This document shows positions 34,790-44,173 of a stretch of 64,000 nt of DNA, piece after piece. The stretch is from Bacillus alveayuensis (GTDB taxonomy: Bacteria; Bacillota; Bacilli; Bacillales; Aeribacillaceae). Below the pieces are notes generated by a model. That model worked only from the letters and a program-made list of their open reading frames with translations. It was not told the DNA's origin and searched no databases. The stretch spans positions 156,942 through 220,941 of the forward strand of contig JAUSTR010000004.1 of assembly GCA_030812955.1 (NCBI GenBank), read 5' to 3'. The position numbers and the translations under genes were made by a program. Position 1 is the first letter of the stretch, and each line of letters starts with the position of its first letter.

Positions 34790-35000
34790 TATACCAAATA
34801 CGGGATGATATGGACTCAACACAAGCTTTTCTGCCTCTCCCCTCGAACAAGAACGCCGGCGAGTAAATGTATTTACCCGCAAAGCGTTCATTGTTCGAGG
34901 AGGGCATGCTAAAGCATGCCCGTCGGCAAGCAAATAGCTTGCCGACTGAGGCAGAAAAGCGAGGGATCGAGCGCTGTTCACTGGATCATTAACACACCTG
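34790..35000. repeat. Divergent member of repeat family B
   Basis: The inner part is like that at 32856-33099 (CAACACAAGCTTTTCT, CGAACAAGAACGCCGGCG, GGCATGC/GCATGCC, GGCAAGC/GCTTGCC, GGCAGAAAAGC) and it ends ATTAACACACCTG. The left end is different and I see no target duplication. It has strong palindromes that could form a large cruciform. Confidence 0.7.
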
Positions 35001-35056
35001 TACGAAACCAATAGCATGGAAATTCTTTGCTACAACTTATATAGATGGAGAAAATC

Positions 35057-36133
35057 TTATCTTTTACGATTTGTTAATATGTCGATGATTTTTTCTTTTG
35101 TATGACCATCCCCGAACAAATGAGGATATTCTTTCGGTATTTTCATATTGAATAATGTATTTAAAATATTTTGCGTATTAGCTGAAGTTAGTTGATTCCA
35201 TCCTGATTGGACTGTTTCAACCCATTCTGTTTCATCTCTGATCGTGATACATGGAACTTGTAGCAGATAGGCCTCTTTTTGAATTCCCCCTGAATCAGTC
35301 AAAATAACTTTTGCCTCATTTTCGATTATCAACATATCAAAATAATTTATTGGCTCAGTTGTTAAAATATTCGGATGTGAAAGGAGATCAGTTAAATCCC
35401 ATTGTTTTATCCGGTTTTTCGTTCTTGGGTGTAAAGGGAATACTACTTTTCGATCCAGCTGTCGTAATGCCTCAATGATAGCTGCTAACCGTTTTGGGTC
35501 ATCTGTATTTTCTGCACGATGAATGGTGACAAGATAATATTCTTTTGGAGAAAGATTAAGTTTTGTTAAGATATTGGAATATTTTTTAGCAAACGAACGA
35601 AAGTGTATGATCGCATCCACCATAATGTCCCCTGTAAGGTAAACTCCCTTTGTAATCCCTTCTAGCCGCAAATTTTCAACGGCTGTCTGGGAAGGACAAA
35701 AAAGCCAAGTGGAAAGGTGATCTGTTATGACTCGATTAATTTCTTCAGGCATTTTTTTATTATAGCTTCGCAAACCAGATTCTACATGTGCAATCGGATA
35801 ATGAAGTTTCGCTGCAGCTAAGCTTCCTGCCAAAGTGGAATTTGTATCACCATAAACGAAGACAATGTCAGGTTTTTCCAACAGAAGAATGTCTTCAAGT
35901 TTTGACAGCATTTTGGCGGTTTGTTTGCTGTGAGTATCTGAACCGACAGCTAAGTTATAATCAGGTTTTGGGAGCTTAAGCTGATGAAAAAAAATATTGG
36001 ACATATTGTCATCATAATGCTGGCCTGTATGTACCATGATTTCTTTCATATTTGAATTTTTTTTTATTTGTAAAGAGATCATACTAGCCTTAATAAATTG
36101 AGGCCTTGCTCCTACGACAGTTAAAATTTTCAA
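35057..36133 (-). CDS. Non-hydrolysing UDP-N-acetylglucosamine 2-epimerase (WecB/WbpI type)
   Basis: 358 aa, GT-B-like epimerase: KILTVVGARPQFIKASMIS, VHTGQHYDDNMS, VFVYGDTNSTLAGSLAA, HVESGLRSYNKKMPEEINR and LTDSGGIQKEAYLLQVPCI. All diagnostic residues of the family appear present. It may make UDP-ManNAc, or in this setting act like WbpI and epimerise UDP-GlcNAc3NAcA to UDP-ManNAc3NAcA. RBS AGGGGGAACAACC. It is divergent from the membrane epimerase gene at 36351. Confidence 0.92.
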   Translation of the reverse strand: MKILTVVGARPQFIKASMISLQIKKNSNMKEIMVHTGQHYDDNMSNIFFHQLKLPKPDYNLAVGSDTHSKQTAKMLSKLEDILLLEKPDIVFVYGDTNSTLAGSLAAAKLHYPIAHVESGLRSYNKKMPEEINRVITDHLSTWLFCPSQTAVENLRLEGITKGVYLTGDIMVDAIIHFRSFAKKYSNILTKLNLSPKEYYLVTIHRAENTDDPKRLAAIIEALRQLDRKVVFPLHPRTKNRIKQWDLTDLLSHPNILTTEPINYFDMLIIENEAKVILTDSGGIQKEAYLLQVPCITIRDETEWVETVQSGWNQLTSANTQNILNTLFNMKIPKEYPHLFGDGHTKEKIIDILTNRKR

Positions 36134-36350
36134 GGTTGTTCCCCCTCAAAAATCGAAAATTTATTTTTTGATTGGATAGTTCATCATATGAAAAATTAAA
36201 AGGAGCAATGACAAATATTCATGCCACAAATATGAAAAATCAAACATTATGAAAAAATTTTTTTGAAAGACAAAAGGTTATTTGTCCTAAACCAACAGAC
36301 ATACCCGTGAATAGTATAGAAATGATTAGTCTTCTGGGGGGAGAGAAAGA

Positions 36351-38192
36351 ATGACCTATAAGATCAGGATGATGCTCGTTTCATTCATAGATATGGTTTT
36401 GCTATTGATTAGCTTTTCTTTCAGTTCATACTTAGTTATGGACAGAAATATAGAGGCAATATTTTTAAATAAGGTAGATACAATCTCTTTAATTGTTTAT
36501 GTATTATTTTCCTATATTTGCTTATTAAGTATGAAATCGTATAAAACATTATGGTATTACAGCGGTCTTCGCGAAATTCAAAATGTTGCAAAAGCGTTAA
36601 CGTTATCCATTTGTTTATTTACAATTTATTTCTCTATTATATTAAAAGAACAATTTTTAATTATATTTTTAATCTTATTATGGATGATTTCATTAAGTCT
36701 TGTCGCTGCTTTTCGATTGATTTGGATTCTTCGTAAAGAATCGGTTTATTCCCATGTGTCACCACATAAAAGAACATTAATTGTTGGGGCAGGAGATGCC
36801 GGGACGATGGTAGCAAGACAGATTCTTTTGTCAAAAGAGCTTGATTATACACTAATTGGCTTTGTAGATGATAACCCAATGAAACAAAATATGGAGATTT
36901 TTGGCATCCCTGTTTTAGGAACAAAAAATGATATTCGTTATTTAATTAAAACTTATCGTATATCAGATGTTATTATTGCCATGCCTTCTGTAGAGAAATC
37001 TTATATATTAGACATTGTTAAAATATGCAAACAAACTTCTGTTCATGTGAAAATTTTGCCTCGTGTCAGGGATGTCATTCACGGACAACTTTCAGTCAAT
37101 GAAATTAGAGAGGTTAATGTAAAAGACTTGATTGGCAGAGAAATCATGAAGCCTACCTCTCGAATAAATAACTATATTCGAAATAAATCCGTTCTCATTA
37201 CGGGAGCGGGCGGATCGATCGGCAGCGAGCTTGTTTTGCAAGTTGCCCAATATGATCCAAAAAATATAATACTAGTAGGCCATGGAGAAAATAGCATCTT
37301 TCAAATAGGAATGCCGCTAAAAGAGAAATTTCCTCAAATTGAGTCATTTTTAGTGATTGAAGATATACAAAATAAGTCAGGGATCGAAAAAGTATTCAAT
37401 CATTTTCAACCGGATATCGTCTTTCATGCAGCAGCGCATAAACATGTTCCTTTAATGGAAGCCAATATAGAAATAGCGGTGCGAAATAATGTTTTTGGCA
37501 CTTTGCATGTTGCACAAGCGGCAAGTCATATCGGAGTCGAACGATTTGTATATATCTCAACCGATAAAGCCGTTTATCCCATTAATGTAATGGGGATGAC
37601 AAAACGTATCGGAGAATTGATTATCCAGCAATTTTCAGAAAAAAGTTCAACGAAATTTTCGATTGTTAGGTTCGGGAATGTTTTAGAAAGCCGCGGGAGC
37701 GTCATTCCAATTTTTAAGAAGCAAATTGAAGCTGGTGGTCCTGTAACGGTCACACATCCCGATATGGTGCGGTACTTTATGACGATTCCAGAAGCTGTAC
37801 AGCTAGTATTAGAAGCTGGCAGTTTATCGAATGGGGGGGAAGTATTTGTACTGGATATGGGAGAACCAGTAAAAATTGTAGATATCGCAAAAAATTTAAT
37901 TCGATTATCAGGTTTTGAACCGCACATAGATATACCAATCCAATTTACTGGAATTCGTCCGGGGGAAAAACTAAAAGAAGACTTATTTTATGAGCATGAA
38001 GAAATCATGCCGACCGTTCACCCTAAAATCGTCATTGCTATTCCGAAAAAGAAGCCTAATTTTGATATGGAAGCGTATTTAACTGAGCTTGAACAATTGC
38101 TTTTTGCGAGCCAAGATCAAATTCGCTCCTTCCTATCTGAAATGCTCCAAAAAAATATTTCTAGTGAAAAGAAAGATGATGACAAAAAATAA
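36351..38192 (+). CDS. Membrane-bound NDP-sugar epimerase/dehydratase (CapD/WbpM family)
   Basis: 613 aa. Four N-terminal membrane helices (to about residue 125) precede a first Rossmann domain (TLIVGAGDAGTMVARQIL). The catalytic SDR domain follows with VLITGAGGSIGSELVLQV, FHAAAHKHVPLMEANI and STDKAVYPINVMGMTKR. This is the FlaA1/WbpM/CapD family, which makes 4-keto-6-deoxy or 5-epimerised UDP-HexNAc derivatives that often start bacteria's O-antigen or capsule units. RBS GGGGGGAGAGAAAGA. First gene of a five-gene plus-strand operon ending at 42721. Confidence 0.9.
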   Translation: MTYKIRMMLVSFIDMVLLLISFSFSSYLVMDRNIEAIFLNKVDTISLIVYVLFSYICLLSMKSYKTLWYYSGLREIQNVAKALTLSICLFTIYFSIILKEQFLIIFLILLWMISLSLVAAFRLIWILRKESVYSHVSPHKRTLIVGAGDAGTMVARQILLSKELDYTLIGFVDDNPMKQNMEIFGIPVLGTKNDIRYLIKTYRISDVIIAMPSVEKSYILDIVKICKQTSVHVKILPRVRDVIHGQLSVNEIREVNVKDLIGREIMKPTSRINNYIRNKSVLITGAGGSIGSELVLQVAQYDPKNIILVGHGENSIFQIGMPLKEKFPQIESFLVIEDIQNKSGIEKVFNHFQPDIVFHAAAHKHVPLMEANIEIAVRNNVFGTLHVAQAASHIGVERFVYISTDKAVYPINVMGMTKRIGELIIQQFSEKSSTKFSIVRFGNVLESRGSVIPIFKKQIEAGGPVTVTHPDMVRYFMTIPEAVQLVLEAGSLSNGGEVFVLDMGEPVKIVDIAKNLIRLSGFEPHIDIPIQFTGIRPGEKLKEDLFYEHEEIMPTVHPKIVIAIPKKKPNFDMEAYLTELEQLLFASQDQIRSFLSEMLQKNISSEKKDDDKK

Positions 38193-38306
38193 AAGATCGG
38201 TATTCTATTTGAATCTTACACATATGGATGTAAAAAAAATAATTCCCATTTTACACATACAAGAAAACAATCCTTCAAGTTACTAGTGCTTGTTAGGGGG
38301 GAGTAA

Positions 38307-39317
38307 ATGAATCAATCCCAAATTCTTCAAGAAGTACAGCATGTGATCAACAAAGGGGAAAAAACGATCGCCACAATCGGCATGACATCACGACGTTCAA
38401 ACGATTTTGCTATTTTGCCCCGCAGAAGTGCTTTCGGGTTTGAGGCTATTAATTTCCTTGTTTCGAATGAACATGCAGCCAAAGAATGCTTAAAACTGTT
38501 AGATAATAAAGTAAAGTATATATTTATCGATGTGGAGGCGAAAAAAAACGTTGATTTAATGAAAATAGCGCAACAAATGATCAAAACGAGCAAGCTTGTG
38601 CCTTATAAACCAAATGATGCTACACTAGAAGCTTGCGATTTATTCATCTTAAATTATTTTCATCACTTTCTTCATGATCGGCATTTATTAATTTATGGAG
38701 TTGGAAATATCGGTACAAAATTAGCCTTGCGTTTAGCAGAGAGGGGGGCGAAAGTATATTTATATTCAAGAAATGTTCAAAAGGTGGAATCGATTAGTGC
38801 AGCGTTAAACTCCATCCTTCCGAAATATACGGGTTCCAAAATTACTCCTTTACAAAAAATAAGCTTTTCAAATTATTTTGATGGCATCATTTCTTTTATA
38901 TCGGCTGAAGAAATAATAGATGAGAAAATGATCCCATCTTTAAAAAATAAAGCTTTTGTTTTAGATGGGGGGATCAACAATTTTAGCAAAGATTTTTACA
39001 AAAAGAGAACGGAAAAATGTTTAAATTGCTATCGATTAGATGTACGTTTAGGCTTTGCCTACACGTTATTGCCATTATTTGATAACGTCAATGTTTTTTT
39101 AAAAGAAATTCAGGGGAGAGAAGTGATTGACGGTGTTGTGATTGTGTCAGGCGGTGTAATCGGTGAAGATGGCGATATAGTTGTTGATAAAGTGGTGAAT
39201 CCGACGCAAATTGTTGGTGTTGCCAATGGTCTTGGTGGCTTAAAACACGCTTCTGATTATACAAAAGAGGACCAAAAAAACATTTTGAAGGTTCAACAGG
39301 CATTGTCTAAATTTTAA
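38307..39317 (+). CDS. Unassigned Rossmann-fold enzyme
   Basis: 336 aa. The NAD(P)-binding motif is in the middle, LLIYGVGNIGTKLALRLAER (about residues 127-146), with VYLYSRN as the second strand. The flanks, TIGMTSRRSNDFAILPRRSA at the N-terminus and GVVIVSGGVIGEDGDIVVDK with NPTQIVGVANGLGGL at the C-terminus, do not match a family I know. The split architecture recalls glutamyl-tRNA reductase, FolD or shikimate dehydrogenase folds. RBS TAGGGGGGAG. Second gene of the glycan operon, so a sugar- or cofactor-related oxidoreductase is likely. Confidence 0.7.
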   Translation: MNQSQILQEVQHVINKGEKTIATIGMTSRRSNDFAILPRRSAFGFEAINFLVSNEHAAKECLKLLDNKVKYIFIDVEAKKNVDLMKIAQQMIKTSKLVPYKPNDATLEACDLFILNYFHHFLHDRHLLIYGVGNIGTKLALRLAERGAKVYLYSRNVQKVESISAALNSILPKYTGSKITPLQKISFSNYFDGIISFISAEEIIDEKMIPSLKNKAFVLDGGINNFSKDFYKKRTEKCLNCYRLDVRLGFAYTLLPLFDNVNVFLKEIQGREVIDGVVIVSGGVIGEDGDIVVDKVVNPTQIVGVANGLGGLKHASDYTKEDQKNILKVQQALSKF

Positions 39318-39348
39318 TTCATACTTACCTCTCGAAAGGATGAAATGT

Positions 39349-40434
39349 ATGTCCAAAGTAAAAAGTATCGTTATAGAGCCAGAAGAAGCGCAGCATGTCA
39401 ACCCCGATGAATTAGGACGTATTCTTCATTTACCGTATAATCCTGGCGGCCAAATGAGCACACAAGCTCTTGCTTTAAAAAAATTAGGTGTAAATACATC
39501 CTTTTGCAGTTATCCTTCCTCTTCGAAATATAAATATCCCACCGACATTCCTTCCCCCTTAATACAATATCCATTATTTAAAAAGGAAGGAGCTATGCTT
39601 CAATTTTGTAAAAAAAATATAAATCATTATGACCTTTTTCATTTTCATGGGGGCCAAACCTTCACGGAATATGCTTATAAAGACCTTCCTTTCTTAAAAT
39701 ATCATCAAAAAAAGATGGTCATGAATTTTTGGGGGTCAGAAGTACGAAGACTTTCCATTGCAAAGAGAAACAATCCATTTGCTGTTGCCAAAATGACGGA
39801 TGAAAATTTAATCATTTCAAGATTAGAACTGCTTTCCAATTATTTTGATACAGCCATTGTTCCAGACCATGAACTATTAGAGTATGTATATGGATATTTC
39901 AAAAAAATATATATTATACGAATATCGGTTGATCATAGCAAGTTTACTCCATTTTACCCATCAGTACAAAAGGGAAAACCAGTTGTGATTCACGCGCCAA
40001 GCGACCGTCGCTTGAAAGGTACAGAGCATATTCATAAAGCTGTTCAACAATTGAAAAATTCCATAGATTTTGAATATGTTCTCATTGAAAATATGTCGAA
40101 CGCACAGGCATTAGAATATTATAAAAAAGCCGACATTGTCATTGATCAGCTTCAACTTGGCATATATGCTACATTTGCAATTGAAAGCATGTTATTAGGC
40201 AAGCCTGTCATCGCCTATATTCGCGATGATTTAAAACAGAAATATCCACCGGATTTACCTATTCTGTCAGCTTCTCCTCATACGATTGAGCAAACACTTT
40301 ATCATCTGTTAATCAATCCTAAGCTCCGTTATGAGCTAGGTGTAAAAAGCCGTCAGTATGCCTTGAAACACCATACAGCTCAAAGGATTGCCCGTCAATT
40401 GGTGACAGTATATAAACATAAAATACATTCGTAA
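39349..40434 (+). CDS. GT4-like glycosyltransferase
   Basis: 361 aa from the ATG at 39349 (GAAAGGATGAAATGT upstream; an ATG at 39340 overlaps the RBS). ILHLPYNPGGQMSTQALALK is the acceptor-side Gly loop, DLFHFHGGQTFTEYA follows, then VVIHAPSDRRLKGTEHIHKA, and the C-terminal YKKADIVIDQLQLGIYATFA with ESMLLGKPVIAYI holds the E-x7-E-like block. GT-B fold. Gap to the previous gene is 31 bases. Confidence 0.8.
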   Translation: MSKVKSIVIEPEEAQHVNPDELGRILHLPYNPGGQMSTQALALKKLGVNTSFCSYPSSSKYKYPTDIPSPLIQYPLFKKEGAMLQFCKKNINHYDLFHFHGGQTFTEYAYKDLPFLKYHQKKMVMNFWGSEVRRLSIAKRNNPFAVAKMTDENLIISRLELLSNYFDTAIVPDHELLEYVYGYFKKIYIIRISVDHSKFTPFYPSVQKGKPVVIHAPSDRRLKGTEHIHKAVQQLKNSIDFEYVLIENMSNAQALEYYKKADIVIDQLQLGIYATFAIESMLLGKPVIAYIRDDLKQKYPPDLPILSASPHTIEQTLYHLLINPKLRYELGVKSRQYALKHHTAQRIARQLVTVYKHKIHS

Positions 40435-40502
40435 AGCTTTTTCATTTCCCACTAATGTTAGTAGAGAAAACCTGTAAATATATAATTGAAAGAGGTTATG
40501 AA

Positions 40503-41723
40503 ATGAAAAAAGTATTATGTATTTGTTATTTCTTTCCTCCACTTGGAATGAGTCAGAGGTCTGTGAAATTTGTCAAATATCTTTCACTTTATGGGTGGCA
40601 GCCAATTGTATTAGCTCCACAATCCTCAAATTATCACCGCAAAGATCCTGCGATGCTAAATGAAATTCCTAAAAACTGCCAAATCATTCGAGTTCCTTCA
40701 AGTGAAGATTTGCCGAAAATTCCTCTTGTCAGAAATGAAGATTTTCAAACAGGCTGGTATCCTGAAGCTTTAAAGCTAGGTCTTGAAACAATGGAAAAAG
40801 AAAAAATAAATATGATTTATTCAACAGCTTCCCCTTATCTCTCCCATCTTGTTGCCATGAAAATAAAGGAAATGACGGGGACACCATGGGTGGCAGATTT
40901 TCGAGATGAATGGACAACCAATCCTTATATTGTCAATAAATATTCACATGAAGTGATTCGTATAAATCAAAAATTCGAAAAACAAGTTTTAACAAATGCC
41001 GATGGAGTAATATCTGTTAGCGAACAAATTACGAATATTCTTTATGAATTGTCAGGATTAGAGTCTAAAGAAAAATTTTTTACAATCATGAATGGTTACG
41101 ATCCTATGGACTTTCGACACTTAAATTTCAATAAAAGAAAAAGAAATAAGAAGCTTACGATTTGTTATATGGGTTCTTTATATGGAATGCGGAGAGCTTT
41201 AGCTCAGCAATTTTTTCAAATTTTAGATCAGTCGCTTGCGAAAAAAATTTTAAAACAAGATGAAATAGAACTATTAATGGTTGGAGATCCGCTTTGTCAA
41301 ATCGGCTTACACGTAAAAGAAATCACTAGGAATACTGGGTATGTAAACCATTTATCAGCTTTAAACGAGGCGGCTGCAGCCGATTTATTCTTGCTTTTCA
41401 TTAGTCCAAAGGAAGGGGAACAAACGGTAACGAGCAAAATTTTTGAATTAATTAACTTAAATAAGCCAATTCTTGCAATCGTTCCCCCAAATGGCGTTGC
41501 TGCAAATATTATTCGAAATACGCAAACAGGCATTGTCATTGATTCACAATATCCAAAAACAGCGATCCCTTACATTCAATATTTTTTAAAACAATGGAAA
41601 TTGGGGAATCTCAACATTTCCCCTAATCAATATGAAATTGAAAAATATAACCGGAAAGAGCAAACGAAGATGTTAGCTAGCATCATGGATACGATTTTAT
41701 TGAATGATTCAAAAAACGAATGA
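40503..41723 (+). CDS. GT4-like glycosyltransferase
   Basis: 406 aa from the ATG at 40503 (GAAAGAGGTTATGAA). KKVLCICYFFPPLGMSQRSV is typical of WbuB-like GT4 enzymes acting on amino sugars; WVADFRDEWTTNP and ADGVISVSEQITNILYELSG follow; the donor side includes LTICYMGSLYGMRRAL and LFLLFISPKEGEQTVTSKIF. Operon partner of the genes on both sides. Probable substrate is one of the amino-sugar nucleotides made in this island. Confidence 0.83.
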   Translation: MKKVLCICYFFPPLGMSQRSVKFVKYLSLYGWQPIVLAPQSSNYHRKDPAMLNEIPKNCQIIRVPSSEDLPKIPLVRNEDFQTGWYPEALKLGLETMEKEKINMIYSTASPYLSHLVAMKIKEMTGTPWVADFRDEWTTNPYIVNKYSHEVIRINQKFEKQVLTNADGVISVSEQITNILYELSGLESKEKFFTIMNGYDPMDFRHLNFNKRKRNKKLTICYMGSLYGMRRALAQQFFQILDQSLAKKILKQDEIELLMVGDPLCQIGLHVKEITRNTGYVNHLSALNEAAAADLFLLFISPKEGEQTVTSKIFELINLNKPILAIVPPNGVAANIIRNTQTGIVIDSQYPKTAIPYIQYFLKQWKLGNLNISPNQYEIEKYNRKEQTKMLASIMDTILLNDSKNE

Positions 41724-41758
41724 TGAATCGAATAAATTTGCTGTGAAGGGGAATGATC

Positions 41759-42721
41759 ATGGAAAATTGGCCAAAGGTGAAATTAAAGCCAGATTATAAG
41801 AAGATGATATTAGAAGCTTTTGATAAATATACAAATAAAGAAAGGTTAAATTACCGTGTATATCTACAAGAATATGATCCGATAGGAGATTATTTAAATT
41901 GGGGGAGTCATAAGAAATTTAGACAATCGAGAACGTTGAAATATAATCAGAAAGGAATTCCAATCGTTAAACACGGTAATCGGTTTTATTATAATCCAGT
42001 CACGACATCACAATATGCCCTTACGATGTATGGGAAATATTTGCACGGAGAATCTACGCTGCAAACCTTCTTTCATTGTGCAGATTTACTGCTTTCCATG
42101 CAATCTGCTAATGGTTCCCTTCCATATTCCTTTACATTTTCATACTATTTACAAAAACTAAAGTCAGGTTGGGTTTCCGGAATGGCTCAAGGTCAAGCGT
42201 TAAGTGTTTTTGCGCGGGCATACCATCTTTCTCGGCAAACGAAATATTTAGAGGCGGGCAATCGATGTTTAAAATTTTTATTAACGCCTATTTCTAAAGG
42301 AGGGGTAATGGATTCGTTAGCTCATTTACATCCCTCACTCACAAATTATATTTTCTTTGAAGAGTACCCGATTACCCCTCCTGCTTATACGTTAAATGGA
42401 TTTCAATTTACGTTGTTAGGGCTATATGATTGGTGGAAGGTAGCAAACAAAAACAATGCTGACTATTCATTGTTAGCGGAAAATAACTTTAAGCAAGGAA
42501 TCCAAACGTTAAAAAATATTTTAAAGTATTATGATATCGGCGGTTATTCAACCTATGATTTATCACACATCATCTATAATAGAGAACCTAAAATTGCAGG
42601 CTATTATCATGCCATTCATATTTATTTATTACATGCCCTTCATTCGATTACAGGCGAGAAAGTATTGAAGGATGTTGAAGCATTATGGACTTCATATTTT
42701 ACTAATTCTTTAAAGGAATAA
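41759..42721 (+). CDS. D-glucuronyl C5-epimerase-like protein
   Basis: 320 aa. The block GWVSGMAQGQALSVFARAYH (about residues 141-160) and FFEEYPITPPAYTLNGFQFT then LLGLYDWW (about 202-230) match the C-terminal catalytic domain of glucuronyl C5-epimerases (PF06662), an (alpha/alpha)6 barrel that flips GlcA to IdoA within a polymer. The N-terminal beta domain of animal enzymes is shortened to ~60 residues. ATG at 41759 with GAAGGGGAATGATC. Last gene of the operon. A UDP-GlcA-forming enzyme is encoded at 13954, so the substrate sugar can exist in this cell. Confidence 0.82.
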   Translation: MENWPKVKLKPDYKKMILEAFDKYTNKERLNYRVYLQEYDPIGDYLNWGSHKKFRQSRTLKYNQKGIPIVKHGNRFYYNPVTTSQYALTMYGKYLHGESTLQTFFHCADLLLSMQSANGSLPYSFTFSYYLQKLKSGWVSGMAQGQALSVFARAYHLSRQTKYLEAGNRCLKFLLTPISKGGVMDSLAHLHPSLTNYIFFEEYPITPPAYTLNGFQFTLLGLYDWWKVANKNNADYSLLAENNFKQGIQTLKNILKYYDIGGYSTYDLSHIIYNREPKIAGYYHAIHIYLLHALHSITGEKVLKDVEALWTSYFTNSLKE

Positions 42722-42727
42722 TATAAA

Positions 42728-42776
42728 CGAAGGAGCTCCTTCTTTTATCATCTAAGAGGAGGATCTTTTTTTGTTG
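42728..42776 (+). terminator. Probable terminator of the glycan operon
   Basis: GAAGGAGCTCCTTC is self-complementary and CTCCTT also pairs with AAGAGGAG just before ATCTTTTTTTG. Confidence 0.5.
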
Positions 42777-42820
42777 TTTAGGTACAACTTGTGGACAACA
42801 TTGTTCATCGTTGGTTTTTT

Positions 42821-42971
42821 GTCTAGCTCCGGGCGTTAGCGGCTAGCAAACTTCCCATTTCATCTGTACGATAAGTCAACATCGACTCAACGATCGCCTG
42901 AGTTTCCTTTATCTCCTACTGAAAGGTCTTAGTTTGTGCGCCGCTTTAGCGAACGCCCTGCGCTTTTGTTC
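42821..42971. repeat. Repeat family D, copy 2
   Basis: GTCTAGCTCCGGGCGTTAGC at the start and GCGAACGCCCTGCGCTTTTG at the end pair as inverted ends; the middle has CGATAAGTCAACATCGACTC as in copy 1 (7379-7456) and a CTCAACGATCGCCTGAG arm. Confidence 0.7.
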
Positions 42972-42986
42972 TTAAGGAAATGATAA

Positions 42987-43012
42987 AAGGCTGTTTTTGC
43001 AAACTTTGCTCT
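42987..43012 (+). repeat. Repeat family A, left end only
   Basis: AGGCTGTTTTTGCAAACTTTG is present, then the sequence changes. The following 43013-43085 stretch shows no further match and no gene. Confidence 0.55.
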
Positions 43013-43092
43013 TTTGATCACTTGGACGAAAATGGCACTTTTCGTCATGATTGTGATAAGACAATCAGTGGGCTTGCCGTTTAATTCAAGTC

Positions 43093-44064
43093 TCACCTCT
43101 CACTTCTCATATCTAAAAAGCGATTGATATAATCAATGAACTGCATCGCTCTTTTTCTATTTGTATGATGAGCATGGATAAACTCATATCCGCTCTTTGT
43201 TATTCGTTCTCTTTCTAAATTATGTTGTAAATAATATTTTGCTTTTTCATAAACATTTTTTTCATCGCATGCAACAAAATGGACGCGATCCTTAAAGCCG
43301 AGTTCGTATATATCGTCGTTTGCTTCTGCCAAAAGCAGTGTATGACAGGCTGGAGCCTCAAAAAACTTTAACACAGGATATTGATATATACTGCCGCAAG
43401 TAAAAAATATTTTCGCTCGATTTATTTCCTTTGCATATTTCTCATTCACATAAGCATCATCTTCATATTTCACTAAATGGCCAGGATGTTGATAATAGAC
43501 AAAACCTTTTTCGTTTTTCATTTGTTTTAAAACAGCTTCACGAAATGGATAAGTTCCTGCTTTCGGATAATGGACTAATCCCATTAATAAATAGTTCATT
43601 GTTTTTGGCTGCTGATAATCTTTATAAATATCTACGTTAATTGAAAACGGCAGCCATCTAAATTTTTCTTTATATTGTGGAAATTGTTTAAGAAAGGCTT
43701 GTTTCGTAACGGAAAATACTAAATCTATATGATTTTGTTTCATAAAATCTTCACGAAGCTTCTTACTTGCCGGAAAGTAAACATCCATCACATAATATCC
43801 TTTTGGAATTTTGAGTTGATCCAGTCCATATATATTTGGAGCAAAAGCTTGATAAACATGATCGTACATGAACAAAAAATCAGGTTTAAAATGATGTCTC
43901 GTTTCTAAATATTTTAAGATTTGCACGGCATCTCCATCTTTCGTCCAATAGATCACATCCGCAAACTCTTCAATGGATTTTACAAAGTCATATTTCCCTC
44001 TATGCTTGGCTAATTCCTTCCAAAACTGCTTAATAAATATTAAGATTTTCAGCTTATTAGACAT
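43093..44064 (-). CDS. CgeB-like GT (spore maturation glycosyltransferase family)
   Basis: 323 aa. The N-terminal half has KPDFLFMYDHVYQAFAPNIY and VMDVYFPASKKLREDF, and the C-terminal half the pattern of the Glyco_trans_1_2 domain: EINRAKIFFTCGSIYQYPVL, KFFEAPACHTLLLAEANDDI, then a tail ITKSGYEFIHAHHTNRKRAM. CgeB of B. subtilis is made in the mother cell and changes the outermost spore surface. ATG at 44064 behind AAGGGGAGATGGCC. Confidence 0.8.
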   Translation of the reverse strand: MSNKLKILIFIKQFWKELAKHRGKYDFVKSIEEFADVIYWTKDGDAVQILKYLETRHHFKPDFLFMYDHVYQAFAPNIYGLDQLKIPKGYYVMDVYFPASKKLREDFMKQNHIDLVFSVTKQAFLKQFPQYKEKFRWLPFSINVDIYKDYQQPKTMNYLLMGLVHYPKAGTYPFREAVLKQMKNEKGFVYYQHPGHLVKYEDDAYVNEKYAKEINRAKIFFTCGSIYQYPVLKFFEAPACHTLLLAEANDDIYELGFKDRVHFVACDEKNVYEKAKYYLQHNLERERITKSGYEFIHAHHTNRKRAMQFIDYINRFLDMRSER

Positions 44065-44118
44065 GGCCATCTCCCCTTACAATAAACAGTTTTCTTGAAA
44101 CACTTTATCATTACATCA

Positions 44119-44127
44119 CATACAATA
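44119..44127 (+). promoter_or_regulatory. Possible mother-cell sigma factor -10 element
   Basis: CATACAATA fits both the sigma-E (CATACANT) and sigma-K (CATANNNTA) -10 patterns and lies 47 bases before the dehydrogenase gene. No clear -35. Confidence 0.35.
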
Positions 44128-44173
44128 TTTTTATGAAAAAAATATCATTCTGTTATTAACGGAGGAGAAACCA

